From Pseudomonas sp. BGr12 (lineage in GTDB: Bacteria; Pseudomonadota; Gammaproteobacteria; Pseudomonadales; Pseudomonadaceae): a DNA stretch of 64,000 bases. The stretch is taken from positions 121,986-185,985 of the forward strand of contig NZ_JALRNF010000003.1 in assembly GCF_030272895.1 (NCBI RefSeq), written 5' to 3'. Within the stretch, counting starts at the first letter, position 1. Every line of letters begins with the position of its first letter. Made by a program: the position numbers and the translations under genes. Of this stretch, positions 16,888-26,347 are shown one piece after another. Below the pieces are notes generated by a model, which made no database searches, was not told the origin of the DNA, and saw nothing but the letters and a program-made list of their open reading frames with translations.

Positions 16888-17937
16888 TTACCAACGAAAA
16901 CGCAGCCCGTTGAAGGGTGTTGCCACAGCAGCCTGGGTGGCGAGCGGGTTGGCCGGGTCGACCACAGGTTGCGGCGCCGGCGGCTCGGCGGGCAGCTCCT
17001 GGAGCTTGGCCAGGCCCAGCTGGGCGCGCAGTTGATCCGGGTTACCGGTCAGCTGCCAGGTCAGGGTATCGCCCTGGGCCCGGTTCAGGCGTGCGCCATA
17101 GGGCTCCAGTACCCGGCCGAGTTCGGCATAGCGCGCCAGGTTCATGCCCTGGATCTGCACCTGCATTTCACTGCTGGCGCCAGGACGAGCGACAAAACGC
17201 GGCGCCAGGCGGCTGCTGACCGCCAGCATCACGGCATCGGTCAGGGCCGCCTGGTCGGCAGCTTCGACCTTGCCCTGCTCGCGCTGGTTGCCCAGCCACA
17301 GGTGCCAGGTCCCCTGCCACTTGCCATCGGCCTCACTGGCATGCACGGCCAGCAGCGCATCGGCACCGTAGCGCTCGGAAGCGCCGCGCAAGGGCGCCGG
17401 ATCCGAACCTTCGAGGTTCTTCGCCGTCGCCACCAGTTGTTCATCAAGGTCGGCCAGCGGCAGGCGCAGCGGCAGGCCGCGGTGCCGGGCAGCGCGGCGC
17501 AGCGGTTCGGCACTGCCCTGGCCGTCGCCGACCAGGCTGGAACCTTCACTGCTGTCGTTCAACCACCAGCCCAGGATCGAGGGCCGGTTGTTACCCCACA
17601 GGGCCAGGCCGGCCTGGCGCAAGGTGCGTTCGGTGCTGCCCGGATCGAAATCCACCAGCACGGTTTGCGGGGGACCTGCTTCGAAGCCGAACTGGCTGAT
17701 GATCTGCTGCGGATCCTTGCGCAGCGCCGCCAGGGCCGGACCCTGCACCGCCTTGGGGTCGCCGGTCAGGCGCAGCACGAGGGTCTCGAGGGCTTTTCCG
17801 GTGGCCTGGGCGCGGGCTTCGGCGCCCTGCCCCTCGACCGGTTCGCGGACCTGATACAGGCCGGAGAGGGTTTCGGCCTGGGCCGACAGTGCCCAGAAGG
17901 CCAGACAGCCAACGGCCAGGTAATTTCGCAAACGCAT
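16888..17937 (-). CDS. DUF2066 family exported protein
   Basis: A 349-residue protein with a clear signal peptide (residues 1-20, LSAQA-ET). It matches the DUF2066 proteins found divergent from purM in many gammaproteobacteria; the body contains SGLYQVREPVEGQGAEAR near the start, GWWLNDSSEGS, and a Pro/Gln-rich end. I start it at ATG 17937, since the 24 codons before it lack a signal sequence and overlap the divergent promoter region. Function unknown; likely periplasmic. Confidence 0.8.
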   Translation of the reverse strand: MRLRNYLAVGCLAFWALSAQAETLSGLYQVREPVEGQGAEARAQATGKALETLVLRLTGDPKAVQGPALAALRKDPQQIISQFGFEAGPPQTVLVDFDPGSTERTLRQAGLALWGNNRPSILGWWLNDSSEGSSLVGDGQGSAEPLRRAARHRGLPLRLPLADLDEQLVATAKNLEGSDPAPLRGASERYGADALLAVHASEADGKWQGTWHLWLGNQREQGKVEAADQAALTDAVMLAVSSRLAPRFVARPGASSEMQVQIQGMNLARYAELGRVLEPYGARLNRAQGDTLTWQLTGNPDQLRAQLGLAKLQELPAEPPAPQPVVDPANPLATQAAVATPFNGLRFRW

Positions 17938-18278
17938 GAAGGATTCCTGTCCTGGTAATAAAGAAGCGATGCTTGCGGGCAGTTGCCCATAGACCGCAGC
18001 ACCCTGCAAAACATTCGGTCAGCGCCGACAAATTCATCCCATTGCCTTGCTATACCTTATACAGCCTGCGCCCTGGCAACCAGTCGGACACCGTGAAAGC
18101 ATATTTTTTAACGGATCTGGGCCCTGCCCGTCGGCCTGAGGATGGCCGCTACCGGGCAACCCTGATAAAATCGCGCGCCTTCGCAGACCGGCGACGGTCA
18201 GGCAGCCGGAATACCCTCCGAAATGCCTGGCAGGTCACGGTCGATTCCCCCGAATCCCTCCCCCTAAAGGCCTGGATC
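17938..18278. other. Divergent intergenic region between the DUF2066 gene and purM
   Basis: 341 bp without a convincing gene. It must hold both promoters. TGCTATACC (18048-18056) is an extended -10-like element on the plus strand, but no good -35 is seen. No hairpin, riboswitch or PurR-type operator was recognised. Confidence 0.4.
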
Positions 18279-19337
18279 ATGAGCAAGCAACCCTCCCTGA
18301 GCTACAAGGACGCCGGTGTAGACATCGACGCCGGTGAAGCATTGGTCGAACGCATCAAAGGCGTTGCCAAGCGCACGGCGCGCCCGGAAGTCATGGGCGG
18401 CCTGGGCGGTTTTGGCGCCCTCTGCGAAATCCCGGCCGGCTACAAGCAGCCGGTTCTGGTCTCCGGTACCGACGGCGTCGGCACCAAGCTGCGCCTGGCG
18501 CTGAACCTGAACAAGCATGACAGCATCGGCCAGGACCTGGTCGCCATGTGCGTCAACGACCTGGTGGTTTGCGGTGCCGAGCCGCTGTTCTTCCTCGACT
18601 ACTACGCCACCGGCAAGCTCAACGTCGACGTCGCCGCCACCGTGGTCACCGGCATCGGCGCCGGCTGCGAACTGGCCGGCTGCTCCCTGGTCGGCGGTGA
18701 AACCGCTGAAATGCCTGGCATGTACGAAGGCGAAGACTACGACCTGGCCGGCTTCTGCGTCGGCGTGGTGGAAAAGGCCGAAATCATCGACGGCTCCAAG
18801 GTCGCTACCGGCGACGCGCTGATCGCCCTGCCGTCCTCCGGCCCGCACTCCAACGGCTACTCGCTGATCCGCAAGATCATCGAAGTCGCCGGTGCCGACA
18901 TCGAGAGCATCCAGCTCGACGGCCAGCCGCTGACCGAACTGCTGATGGCGCCGACCCGCATCTACGTCAAGCCACTGCTCAAGCTGATCAAGGACACCGG
19001 CGCCGTCAAGGCCATGGCCCACATCACCGGTGGCGGCCTGCTCGACAACATCCCGCGCGTCCTGCCAAAAGGCGCCCAGGCCATCGTTGACGTCGCCAGC
19101 TGGGAGCGTCCAGCGGTGTTCAACTGGCTGCAGGAGCAAGGCAACGTCGACGAGCACGAAATGCACCGCGTCCTGAACTGCGGCGTCGGCATGGTCATCT
19201 GCGTGGCCCAGGACCAGGTCGAAGTCGCCCTGAAGAACCTGCGTGACTCCGGCGAGCAGCCATGGGTCATCGGCCAGATCGGCGTCGCCGCCGAAGGCGC
19301 TGCCCAGGTCGAGCTGAAAAACGTCAAGGCGCACTGA
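18279..19337 (+). CDS. purM: Phosphoribosylformylglycinamidine cyclo-ligase (AIR synthetase)
   Basis: A 352-residue cytosolic enzyme of purine synthesis making 5-aminoimidazole ribonucleotide. It begins [19 protein letters not shown]; the family blocks [56 protein letters not shown] and [14 protein letters not shown] are all intact. A longer ORF exists upstream but the normal length starts at ATG 18279. The stop overlaps the purN start by one base, so the two genes form an operon with consecutive de novo purine roles. Confidence 0.97.
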   Translation: MSKQPSLSYKDAGVDIDAGEALVERIKGVAKRTARPEVMGGLGGFGALCEIPAGYKQPVLVSGTDGVGTKLRLALNLNKHDSIGQDLVAMCVNDLVVCGAEPLFFLDYYATGKLNVDVAATVVTGIGAGCELAGCSLVGGETAEMPGMYEGEDYDLAGFCVGVVEKAEIIDGSKVATGDALIALPSSGPHSNGYSLIRKIIEVAGADIESIQLDGQPLTELLMAPTRIYVKPLLKLIKDTGAVKAMAHITGGGLLDNIPRVLPKGAQAIVDVASWERPAVFNWLQEQGNVDEHEMHRVLNCGVGMVICVAQDQVEVALKNLRDSGEQPWVIGQIGVAAEGAAQVELKNVKAH

Positions 19338-19990
19338 TGCCGAGCGAGACCTGCGATGTAGTGGTGTTGCTGTCGGGTTCCGGCAGCAACCTGCAAGCCC
19401 TGATCGACAGCGCCCGTGCCGGGGATTCCCCGGTACGGATCCGCGCCGTGGTTTCCAACCGCGCCGATGCCTATGGCCTTGAGCGCGCCCGTGCCGCCGG
19501 CATCGACACCGCCGTGCTCGACCACAAGGCCTTCGACGGCCGCGAGGCCTTCGACGCGGCACTGGTCGAGCTGATCGACGGCTACCAGCCGCAGCTGGTG
19601 GTGCTGGCCGGTTTCATGCGCATCCTGAGTGCCGGCTTCGTCCGCCACTACCAGGGGCGCCTGCTGAACATCCACCCGTCCCTGCTACCCAAGTACAAGG
19701 GCCTGCACACCCATCAGCGGGCCCTCGAGGCCGGCGATGCGGAGCATGGCTGCAGCGTGCACTTCGTCACCGAGGAACTCGACGGCGGGCCGCTGGTCGT
19801 ACAAGCAGTGATACCGGTGGAGCCGGACGACACACCAGAGCGTCTGGCACAACGGGTTCACGGCCAGGAACACCGGATTTACCCCCTGGCTGTGCGCTGG
19901 TTCGCCGAAGGACGTTTGCGCCTGGGCGAGCACGGTGCTCTACTGGATGACCAACCGCTGGCGGCCACAGGCCACTTGATTCGACCCTAG
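19337..19990 (+). CDS. purN: Phosphoribosylglycinamide formyltransferase
   Basis: A 217-residue formyltransferase using 10-formyltetrahydrofolate to make formylglycinamide ribonucleotide. The phosphate-binding loop VLLSGSGSNLQALID lies at residues 10-24; GFMRILSAGFV, the catalytic Asn/His segment NIHPSLLPKYKG, and VHFVTEELDGGPLV follow. The ATG shares a base with the purM stop (TGATG). A DUF3108 gene follows 8 bp later and may be cotranscribed. Confidence 0.96.
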   Translation: MPSETCDVVVLLSGSGSNLQALIDSARAGDSPVRIRAVVSNRADAYGLERARAAGIDTAVLDHKAFDGREAFDAALVELIDGYQPQLVVLAGFMRILSAGFVRHYQGRLLNIHPSLLPKYKGLHTHQRALEAGDAEHGCSVHFVTEELDGGPLVVQAVIPVEPDDTPERLAQRVHGQEHRIYPLAVRWFAEGRLRLGEHGALLDDQPLAATGHLIRP

Positions 19991-19998
19991 GAGATATT

Positions 19999-20709
19999 AT
20001 GCGTCGCGCCCTGCTCTTCGCTCTCGCCGTGCTCGCACTGCCGCTCCAGGCAGCCGATCTGAAGCCGTTCTCGGCCAGCTACACCGCCGACTGGAAACAG
20101 CTGCCCATGAGCGGCACCGCCGAGCGCAGCCTGGAAAAGAAAGCCGACGGTACCTGGAGCCTCAACTTCAAGGCGTCGATGATGATCGCCAGCCTGACCG
20201 AGCAAAGCACCCTTAAACTGGACAAGGACACCCTGCTGCCACAGACCTACCACTTCGAACGTGGCGGCTTGGGCAAGGCCAAGAAGGTCGACCTGAATTT
20301 CGACTGGAACGGCAAGCTCATCACCGGTACCGACCGTGGCGACGCGATCAAGCTGCCGCTCAACCGTGGCGTGCTGGACAAGTCCACCTACCAGCTGGCC
20401 TTGCAGCATGACATCGCCGCCGGCAAGAAGAGCGTGAGCTACCAGGTGGTCGATGGCGACGAGATCGACACCTACGACTTCCGCGTGCTGGGCACCGAAA
20501 AGGTCACCACCAAGACCGGCCAGGTCGATGCCATCAAGGTCGAGCGCGTGCGCGACCCGAGCCAGAGCAAGCGCATCACCGAGCTGTGGTTCGCCAAGGA
20601 CTGGGACTACCTGCTGGTCCAGCTGCGCCAGGTCGAGACCGACGGCAAGGAGTACGTGATCGTACTGCTGGACGGCACGGTCGACGGCAAGGCGGTCAAG
20701 GGCAACTGA
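19999..20709 (+). CDS. DUF3108 family exported protein
   Basis: A 236-residue protein with an amino-terminal signal peptide (residues 1-19, LPLQA-AD), preceded by TAGGAGATATT at ideal spacing. The body is beta-rich and contains FSASYTADWKQLPMSGTAERSL, typical of DUF3108 periplasmic proteins found after purN in pseudomonads. No enzymatic motif is visible. A strong terminator and a REP pair follow. Confidence 0.82.
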   Translation: MRRALLFALAVLALPLQAADLKPFSASYTADWKQLPMSGTAERSLEKKADGTWSLNFKASMMIASLTEQSTLKLDKDTLLPQTYHFERGGLGKAKKVDLNFDWNGKLITGTDRGDAIKLPLNRGVLDKSTYQLALQHDIAAGKKSVSYQVVDGDEIDTYDFRVLGTEKVTTKTGQVDAIKVERVRDPSQSKRITELWFAKDWDYLLVQLRQVETDGKEYVIVLLDGTVDGKAVKGN

Positions 20710-20733
20710 TCGCCCTGGCTGTTCGCAGTACCC

Positions 20734-20764
20734 GAAACCCCGCCTTGTGCGGGGTTTCTTTTTG
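20734..20764 (+). terminator. Rho-independent terminator of the purM-purN-DUF3108 operon
   Basis: GAAACCCCGC pairs with GCGGGGTTTC across a short loop, followed by TTTTT. This is a classic intrinsic terminator. Confidence 0.92.
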
Positions 20765-20765
20765 G

Positions 20766-20829
20766 CCCATCGCAGGCTTCGCCAGCTCCCACAGAGATCG
20801 CCGTGGGAGCTGGCGAAGCCTGCGATGGG
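20766..20829. repeat. REP inverted pair (GCAGGCTTCGCCAGCTCCCAC family)
   Basis: Arms 20766-20792 and 20803-20829 are perfect 27-bp inverted copies with a 10-bp spacer. This is the second REP sequence family of the window, also seen at 36363-36421 and near 39600. Confidence 0.9.
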
Positions 20830-20942
20830 CCTTGTTCCATGAAACATCTTTCATGGCCCGAACATTTACTTAGTCAGCTAACAAATTCTATAAAAGAGAC
20901 CTGCGACACGGTGCCGCAGTTAACTGAACCTGGAGTTTGCAG

Positions 20943-21125
20943 ATGACTGTCAAAGTAACTGAGCGCGACGAAAGCAAGATGTCCCACGAAAGCCTGGCAG
21001 CCGGCCTGCGCATCTGGGATGTGCATCAGCAGGATGAGCTGGTGGGCATGTTCCACAACGAGCATGAGGCCCACAGCTACCGCATGGAACTGGAGTTCCT
21101 CGAATCCAGACAGCCAGCGCAATAA
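20943..21125 (+). CDS. Small conserved acidic protein, 60 residues
   Basis: A short ORF with ATG at 20943, preceded by CTGGAG. The product, starting MTVKVTERDESK, is rich in Glu, His and Met with no signal or membrane segment; RIWDVHQQDELVGMFHNEHEA suggests a compact alpha/beta fold. A terminator follows 17 bp after the stop, which supports a real transcription unit. I do not recognise a named family. Confidence 0.65.
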   Translation: MTVKVTERDESKMSHESLAAGLRIWDVHQQDELVGMFHNEHEAHSYRMELEFLESRQPAQ

Positions 21126-21142
21126 CCCTCCGCCAGCCAAAA

Positions 21143-21166
21143 CAAACCCCGCCGAAGCGGGGTTTG
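21143..21166. terminator. Bidirectional intrinsic terminator
   Basis: CAAACCCCGC and GCGGGGTTTG form a 10-bp stem with a CGAA loop; T-rich sequence lies on the plus side and A-rich on the other. It separates the small ORF from the convergent DUF2058 gene. Confidence 0.88.
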
Positions 21167-21170
21167 TCGT

Positions 21171-21710
21171 TTACCACATCAGATCGTCCGGGATCACGTA
21201 GGCGGCGTACGGATCATCGGCATCCGGCTCTTCCACCTGGGTGTTGAGCAGGATGATGCGCTTGGGATCGCGCTCCTGGATCTTCACTGCCGCTTCCCGC
21301 GGAATCACTTCGTAGCCGCCGCCATGGGCGACGATGGCCAGCGAGCCGCTGCTCAGCTTGCTGCGCATCAGGGCGTTGACCGACAGGCGCTTGACCTTCT
21401 TGTCATCGACGAAGTTGTAGTAGTCCTCGGTGTTCAGCTTGGGCAGGCGCGACACTTCGATCAACTGCTTGACCTGGGCGGCACGGGCCTTCTGCTCGGC
21501 CTTCTCCTGCTGCTGGCGGTTGAGCTCCTGGTCACGCGCGGCCTTTTCGGCCATGGCTTCACGGGCCAGGCGCTGCTGGCTGTCGTCGACTTCGACCTGG
21601 CCCTTGTGTTCCAGGCGCTTCTGTTTCTTCTGGTCTTTGTTGACCTGCTTGACCTGCTTCTGGTTGACCAGACCGGCTTTGAGCAATTGGTCGCGAAGGG
21701 AAAGGCTCAT
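21171..21710 (-). CDS. DUF2058 (YaiL-like) protein
   Basis: A 179-residue charged protein starting MSLSLRDQLLKAGLVNQKQVKQ, typical of the YaiL/DUF2058 family. Residues about 10-95 are almost all polar with many Lys, Gln and Arg, predicted as a long helix or coiled coil, and the carboxy-terminal part YYNFVDDKKVKRLSVN forms a small folded domain. YaiL-type proteins are associated with nucleoid or ribosome fractions, but the function is unsettled. It lies 25 bp after mazG on the same strand. Confidence 0.82.
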   Translation of the reverse strand: MSLSLRDQLLKAGLVNQKQVKQVNKDQKKQKRLEHKGQVEVDDSQQRLAREAMAEKAARDQELNRQQQEKAEQKARAAQVKQLIEVSRLPKLNTEDYYNFVDDKKVKRLSVNALMRSKLSSGSLAIVAHGGGYEVIPREAAVKIQERDPKRIILLNTQVEEPDADDPYAAYVIPDDLMW

Positions 21711-21735
21711 CGTTCACTCACTTATGTGCTTCAGC

Positions 21736-22566
21736 TCAGCCGCAGCTGGGCAGGTTCTTTTCCTGACGTTTGGCTTCGCCCCACAGTGCGTCCATGTCGT
21801 CCAGGGTGCAATCTTCGATCGGACGCCCCATGTCGCGCAATGCCTGTTCGATAAAACGGAAACGTCGTTCAAATTTCTGGTTGGCGCCGCGCAGGGCGTT
21901 TTCCGGGTCGACCTTCAGGTGCCGGGCCAGGTTGACCGTGGCGAACAACAGGTCGCCCACTTCATCGGCCAGCGCCACGCTGTCGTTGTCGGCCATGGCC
22001 TGGAGCACTTCGTCGAGCTCCTCGCGCACCTTGTCCAGCACCGGCAAGGCATCCGGCCAGTCGAAGCCGACCTGGGCCGTGCGCTTTTGCAACTTGGCGG
22101 CCCGGGACAGGGCCGGCAAGGCGGCGGGGACATCGTCGAGCAGGGACAGCTGCTCGGGGACGCCCTTCTCTGCCCGCTCCTGGGCCTTGATCTGCTCCCA
22201 GCGCTGCTTGACCTGGGCTTCGTCCAGCCGGGGGGTATCCAACGGCGCATACAGCTCGCCAGTGGGGAATACATGGGGGTGGCGACGAATCAGCTTGCTG
22301 GTGATGCTGTCGATCACCTGGGCAAACTCGAAGCGGCCTTCCTCGCGGGCCAGCTGGCAGTAATAGACCACCTGGAACAGCAGGTCGCCCAGCTCGCCCT
22401 GCAGGTGCTCGAAATCGCTGCGCTCGATGGCATCGGCGACTTCGTAGGCTTCTTCGAGGGTGTAGGGAATGATGGTCGCGTAGGTCTGCTTGAGGTCCCA
22501 CGGACAGCCGTGCTGCGGGTCGCGCAGGCGGGCCATGAGGTGGAGCAGGTCGTCCAGTTTGTACAT
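21736..22566 (-). CDS. mazG: Nucleoside triphosphate pyrophosphohydrolase MazG
   Basis: A 276-residue cytosolic enzyme hydrolysing NTPs and dNTPs to monophosphates and pyrophosphate. Two MazG repeats are visible: the first with CPWDLKQTYATIIPYTLEEAYEVADAI and ELGDLLFQVVYYCQLA, the second with REELDEVLQAMADND and DEVGDLLFATVNLARHL. Acidic Mg-binding residues are intact in both. It follows relA with a REP pair between; in E. coli MazG reduces ppGpp, so the relA-mazG neighbourhood is functionally sensible. Confidence 0.94.
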   Translation of the reverse strand: MYKLDDLLHLMARLRDPQHGCPWDLKQTYATIIPYTLEEAYEVADAIERSDFEHLQGELGDLLFQVVYYCQLAREEGRFEFAQVIDSITSKLIRRHPHVFPTGELYAPLDTPRLDEAQVKQRWEQIKAQERAEKGVPEQLSLLDDVPAALPALSRAAKLQKRTAQVGFDWPDALPVLDKVREELDEVLQAMADNDSVALADEVGDLLFATVNLARHLKVDPENALRGANQKFERRFRFIEQALRDMGRPIEDCTLDDMDALWGEAKRQEKNLPSCG

Positions 22567-22588
22567 CTCGGGGTCTCGGTGGTGGCCT

Positions 22589-22642
22589 TATCGCGGGGCA
22601 TGCCCGCTCCTACAGGTGTAGGAGCGGGCATGCCCCGCGATA
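22589..22642. repeat. REP inverted pair (GCGGGGCATGCCCGCTCCTAC variant)
   Basis: Arms 22589-22614 and 22617-22642 are perfect 26-bp inverted copies separated by 2 bp. They lie between relA and mazG, which are on the same strand, so the hairpin would be part of any relA-mazG transcript. Confidence 0.9.
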
Positions 22643-22648
22643 GCGATC

Positions 22649-24889
22649 TTAAGGCGTACGGTTACGCCGCGTCTCGATGATGTTCGGCAACTGCGAGATC
22701 CGCCCCAGCAGGCGCCCGAGCGCATCCAGGCCGGGAATCTCGATGGTCAGCGACATCAAGGCGGTGTTGTCTTCCTTGTTCGAGCGGGTGTTGACCGCCA
22801 GTACGTTGATCCGCTCGTTGAGCAGGACCTGGGAGACGTCGCGCAGCAGCCCCGGACGGTCGTAGGCACGGATGATGATATCCACCGGGTAGGTCTGTAC
22901 CGGCACCGGCCCCCAGCTGACCTGGATGATCCGCTCCGGCTCGCGCCCGGACAGTTGCAGCACCGAGGCGCAATCCTGGCGGTGGATGGTCACGCCGCGG
23001 CCCTGGGTGATGTAGCCGACGATCGCATCCCCCGGCAACGGCTGGCAGCAGCCGGCCATTTGCGTGAGCAGGTTGCCGACGCCCTGGATCTGGATGTCGC
23101 CACGCTTGCCCGGCTTGTAGCCGGTGGCCTTGCGCGGCACCAGCTCGACGTGGCCGCTGCGCTCCGGCTCGACCAGTTGCTGGGCCGCGTTGACCAGGTG
23201 CGCCAGGCGCAGGTCGCCGGCACCGAGCGAGGCGAACATGTCCTCGGCGGCCTTGAGGTTGGCTTTTTCGGCCAGGCGCTCGAAGTCCACTTGTGGCAGG
23301 CCCAGGCGATTGAGTTCGCGCTCGAGCAAGGTCTTGCCGGCGGCGACGTTCTGGTCGCGCGCCTGCAGCTTGAACCAGTGGACGATCTTGGCCCGCGCCC
23401 GCGAGGTGGTGACGTAGCCCAGGTTCGAGTTCAGCCAGTCACGGCTGGGGTTGCCGTGCTTGCTGGTGATGATCTCGACCTGCTCGCCGGTCTGCAGGCT
23501 GTAGTTGAGCGGCACGATCCGCCCGTTGATCTTCGCGCCCCGGCAGTTGTGGCCGATTTCGGTGTGCACGCGGTAGGCGAAGTCCAGTGGCGTGGCGCCC
23601 TTGGGCAGGTCGATGGCATGACCGTCGGGGGTGAAAACGTAGACCCGGTCCGGCTCGATATCGACCCGCAGCTGTTCGGCCAGGCCGCCGATATCGCCCA
23701 GTTCCTCGTGCCATTCCAGCACCTGGCGCAACCAGGAGATCTTCTCCTCGTAGTGGTTGGAGCTGGATTTGACGTCAGTGCCCTTGTAGCGCCAGTGCGC
23801 GCAGACGCCCAGTTCGGCTTCCTCGTGCATGGCGTGGGTGCGGATCTGCACTTCCAGCACCTTGCCCTCGGGGCCGATCACCGCGGTGTGCAGCGAGCGG
23901 TAGCCGTTTTCCTTGGGGTTGGCGATGTAGTCGTCGAATTCTTTCGGAATGTGCCGCCAGAGGGTATGGACGATACCCAGCGCGGTGTAGCAGTCGCGCA
24001 TTTCCGGCACCAGCACGCGCACCGCACGCACGTCGTAGATCTGGCTGAACTCCAGGCCCTTGCGCTGCATTTTGCGCCAGATCGAGTAGATGTGCTTGGC
24101 CCGGCCGCTGATATCGGCCTTGACCCCGGTGGCCAGCAGCTCGTTCTGCAGCTGGTTCATCACGTCGCTGATGAAACGCTCGCGGTCCAGGCGCCGCTCG
24201 TGCAACAGCTTAGCGATCTGCTTGTACTGATCAGGTTCAAGGTAGCGGAACGACAGGTCTTCCAGTTCCCACTTGATATGACCGATACCCAGGCGGTGGG
24301 CCAGGGGCGCGTAGATGTCGAAGACCTCGCGGGCGACCCGGTGGCGCTTCTCGTCATCGGCGCCCTTGACCGCACGGATGGCGCAGGTGCGTTCGGCCAG
24401 CTTGATCAGCGCCACGCGCACATCGTCGACCATGGCCACGAGCATCTTGCGCAGGTTCTCGACCTGCGCCTGGGAACCCAGCACCAGCGACTGGCGCGGG
24501 CTGAGGCTGGCGCTGATGGCGGCCATGCGCAGCACGCCGTCGATCAGCTTGGATACCACCGGGCCAAAGCGCTGGCCGACTTCGGCCAGGGTCACCTTGC
24601 CCTCGCGTACCGCCCGGTAGATCACCGCGGCCACCAGCGAGTCCTGGTCGAGCTTGAGGTCGGCGAGGATTTCGGCGATTTCCAGGCCGGCCTGGAAACT
24701 CGAGGTACCATCGGCCCAGGAATGCTTGGCCGGGTTACCCTTCTTCTCGACTTCCTGGGCGAACTCACACGCCCCCTTGAGGGCCGCGCGGTCCAGCGCC
24801 AGGTCGACGCTCACCACATGATCCAGCCATGCTTCGAGATTGATACTGCCGTCGGTGTTGACCGGCTGGTGCACTCTCACCTGTACCAT
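22649..24889 (-). CDS. relA: GTP pyrophosphokinase RelA, (p)ppGpp synthetase I
   Basis: A 746-residue ribosome-associated stringent factor. The amino-terminal pseudo-hydrolase domain lacks the HD dyad of SpoT. The synthetase domain holds EFDDYIANPKENGYRSLHTAV (the EFDD form typical of monofunctional RelA) and VLEVQIRTHAMHEEAELGVCAHW. A TGS domain follows (VYVFTPDGHAIDLPKGATPLDFAY), then a zinc/CC region with GCCQPLPGDAIVGY, and an ACT domain (IIIRAYDRPGLLRDVSQVL). Length matches E. coli RelA. It lies 99 bp after rlmD. Confidence 0.97.
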   Translation of the reverse strand: MVQVRVHQPVNTDGSINLEAWLDHVVSVDLALDRAALKGACEFAQEVEKKGNPAKHSWADGTSSFQAGLEIAEILADLKLDQDSLVAAVIYRAVREGKVTLAEVGQRFGPVVSKLIDGVLRMAAISASLSPRQSLVLGSQAQVENLRKMLVAMVDDVRVALIKLAERTCAIRAVKGADDEKRHRVAREVFDIYAPLAHRLGIGHIKWELEDLSFRYLEPDQYKQIAKLLHERRLDRERFISDVMNQLQNELLATGVKADISGRAKHIYSIWRKMQRKGLEFSQIYDVRAVRVLVPEMRDCYTALGIVHTLWRHIPKEFDDYIANPKENGYRSLHTAVIGPEGKVLEVQIRTHAMHEEAELGVCAHWRYKGTDVKSSSNHYEEKISWLRQVLEWHEELGDIGGLAEQLRVDIEPDRVYVFTPDGHAIDLPKGATPLDFAYRVHTEIGHNCRGAKINGRIVPLNYSLQTGEQVEIITSKHGNPSRDWLNSNLGYVTTSRARAKIVHWFKLQARDQNVAAGKTLLERELNRLGLPQVDFERLAEKANLKAAEDMFASLGAGDLRLAHLVNAAQQLVEPERSGHVELVPRKATGYKPGKRGDIQIQGVGNLLTQMAGCCQPLPGDAIVGYITQGRGVTIHRQDCASVLQLSGREPERIIQVSWGPVPVQTYPVDIIIRAYDRPGLLRDVSQVLLNERINVLAVNTRSNKEDNTALMSLTIEIPGLDALGRLLGRISQLPNIIETRRNRTP

Positions 24890-24988
24890 CTTTGTTTACC
24901 TTTCCCTACAGCGCATTCACGATGCGCCTGAAATCACTGGTGCTGCCCCTGCCGGACCCAAGGTGCAGCGCCGAACGCGCCAGCCCCG

Positions 24989-26347
24989 CTAGCCCGCTTC
25001 GAATAACGCCATGGCTTCGACATGCGCCGTCTGAGGAAACATGTCGAGAATCCCGGCACATTTTAACCGGTAACCCTGCCGGACCAGCTCAACTGTGTCA
25101 CGGGCCAGGGTTGCCGGGTTGCACGATACGTATACAAGACGTTTCGCACCCAGGTCTGCGATTTTTCGTACCACCTCGTAAGCACCGTCTCGCGGTGGGT
25201 CCAAGAGTACCGCAGAAAAGCCTCCAGCGGCCCAGCCGGAGGTGGACAAAGGCTGCGATAAATCGGCCTGAAAAAACCGAGCGTTATGCACATTATTACT
25301 GCGTGCATTAGCCTCGGCCCGATCGACCATGGCCTGCACGCCTTCTACCGCAACCACCTCTCGCGCCTGCCGGGCCAGCGGCAGGGCGAAGTTGCCCAGG
25401 CCGCAGAACAGGTCCAGCACGCGCTCGTCGGCTTGCGGCGCCAGCCAGGCCAACGCCTGCTCGATCATCGCCGTGTTGACCTGGGCGTTGACCTGGACGA
25501 AATCACCCGGCCGGTAGGCCAGTTCCAGGTTCCAGGGCGCCAGGCTGAAGCCCAGGCTCTGACTTGCATCGAGCGGATAAGGTTCACCCTCTCCCTGCAA
25601 CCATAGCTGCACACCCGCCTCGGCGCAGAACGCCTGCAGGCGCGAGAGGTCCGCCTCAACCAGCGCAGCGGTATGGCGCACCAGCATGGCCAGCGCCGTG
25701 CCGCTGAACAGCTCGACATGACCGACCACCTGCGGCTTGCCCAGGCTCTGCAGGAGCATTGGCAGATGACGCATGATCGACTGCAAGGGTTGTACCAGCA
25801 CCGGGCACTCGTCGATGGCGACGATGTCCTGGCTGGCTTCGGCGCGAAAACCCACTTCGAGTTTCTTTGCCTTGGCATCCCAGCGCACGGCCACCCGCGC
25901 ACGGCGCCGGTAGCCGAACTCCGGACCGCTCAGGGGTTCGGCCCACTGCTCGGGCACCACGCCTGCGACCCGCTGCAGTTGCTCGGCCAGCAGGCGCTGC
26001 TTGAGCGCCAACTGATCGGCATGGGGCAAGTGCTGCAGGTTGCAGCCACCACAACGGTCGAAATGCTTGCACGGCGCCTGGCGGCGATCCGCGCTTGCGC
26101 TGAAGACCCGCTCCAGGCGCGCCTCGACCACCTTGCCGTGGGCGTTGAGCACCCGGGCTTCGACCTCTTCCTCGGCCAGCGCACCGCTGACGAACCAGGT
26201 GCGCCCCTCGAAAAAGGCAATGCCGCGGCCATCACCGGCCAGACGCTCGATGCGCAGGCGCTGCTTCTTGCCGGTAGGAATCTGAGGCGTGCGGCTGCCG
26301 CCAGTCGGCTGGAAGCGCAGGCCGGTGTTACGTTTACTTTTGGACAT
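24989..26347 (-). CDS. rlmD: 23S rRNA (uracil-1939-C5)-methyltransferase RlmD
   Basis: A 452-residue SAM-dependent RNA methyltransferase (formerly RumA). It has an amino-terminal TRAM domain ([26 protein letters not shown]), an iron-sulphur cluster motif [15 protein letters not shown] with a fourth Cys in DECPVL, a SAM motif [16 protein letters not shown], and the catalytic Cys in [12 protein letters not shown]. The ATG shares a base with the cysM stop (TGATG), so cysM-rlmD form an operon leading to relA. Confidence 0.95.
   Translation of the reverse strand: MSKSKRNTGLRFQPTGGSRTPQIPTGKKQRLRIERLAGDGRGIAFFEGRTWFVSGALAEEEVEARVLNAHGKVVEARLERVFSASADRRQAPCKHFDRCGGCNLQHLPHADQLALKQRLLAEQLQRVAGVVPEQWAEPLSGPEFGYRRRARVAVRWDAKAKKLEVGFRAEASQDIVAIDECPVLVQPLQSIMRHLPMLLQSLGKPQVVGHVELFSGTALAMLVRHTAALVEADLSRLQAFCAEAGVQLWLQGEGEPYPLDASQSLGFSLAPWNLELAYRPGDFVQVNAQVNTAMIEQALAWLAPQADERVLDLFCGLGNFALPLARQAREVVAVEGVQAMVDRAEANARSNNVHNARFFQADLSQPLSTSGWAAGGFSAVLLDPPRDGAYEVVRKIADLGAKRLVYVSCNPATLARDTVELVRQGYRLKCAGILDMFPQTAHVEAMALFEAG

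Noticed and set aside
22955..24931. 658-residue plus-strand open frame antisense to relA
   Set aside because: No ribosome binding site or domain; composition mirrors the relA coding strand.
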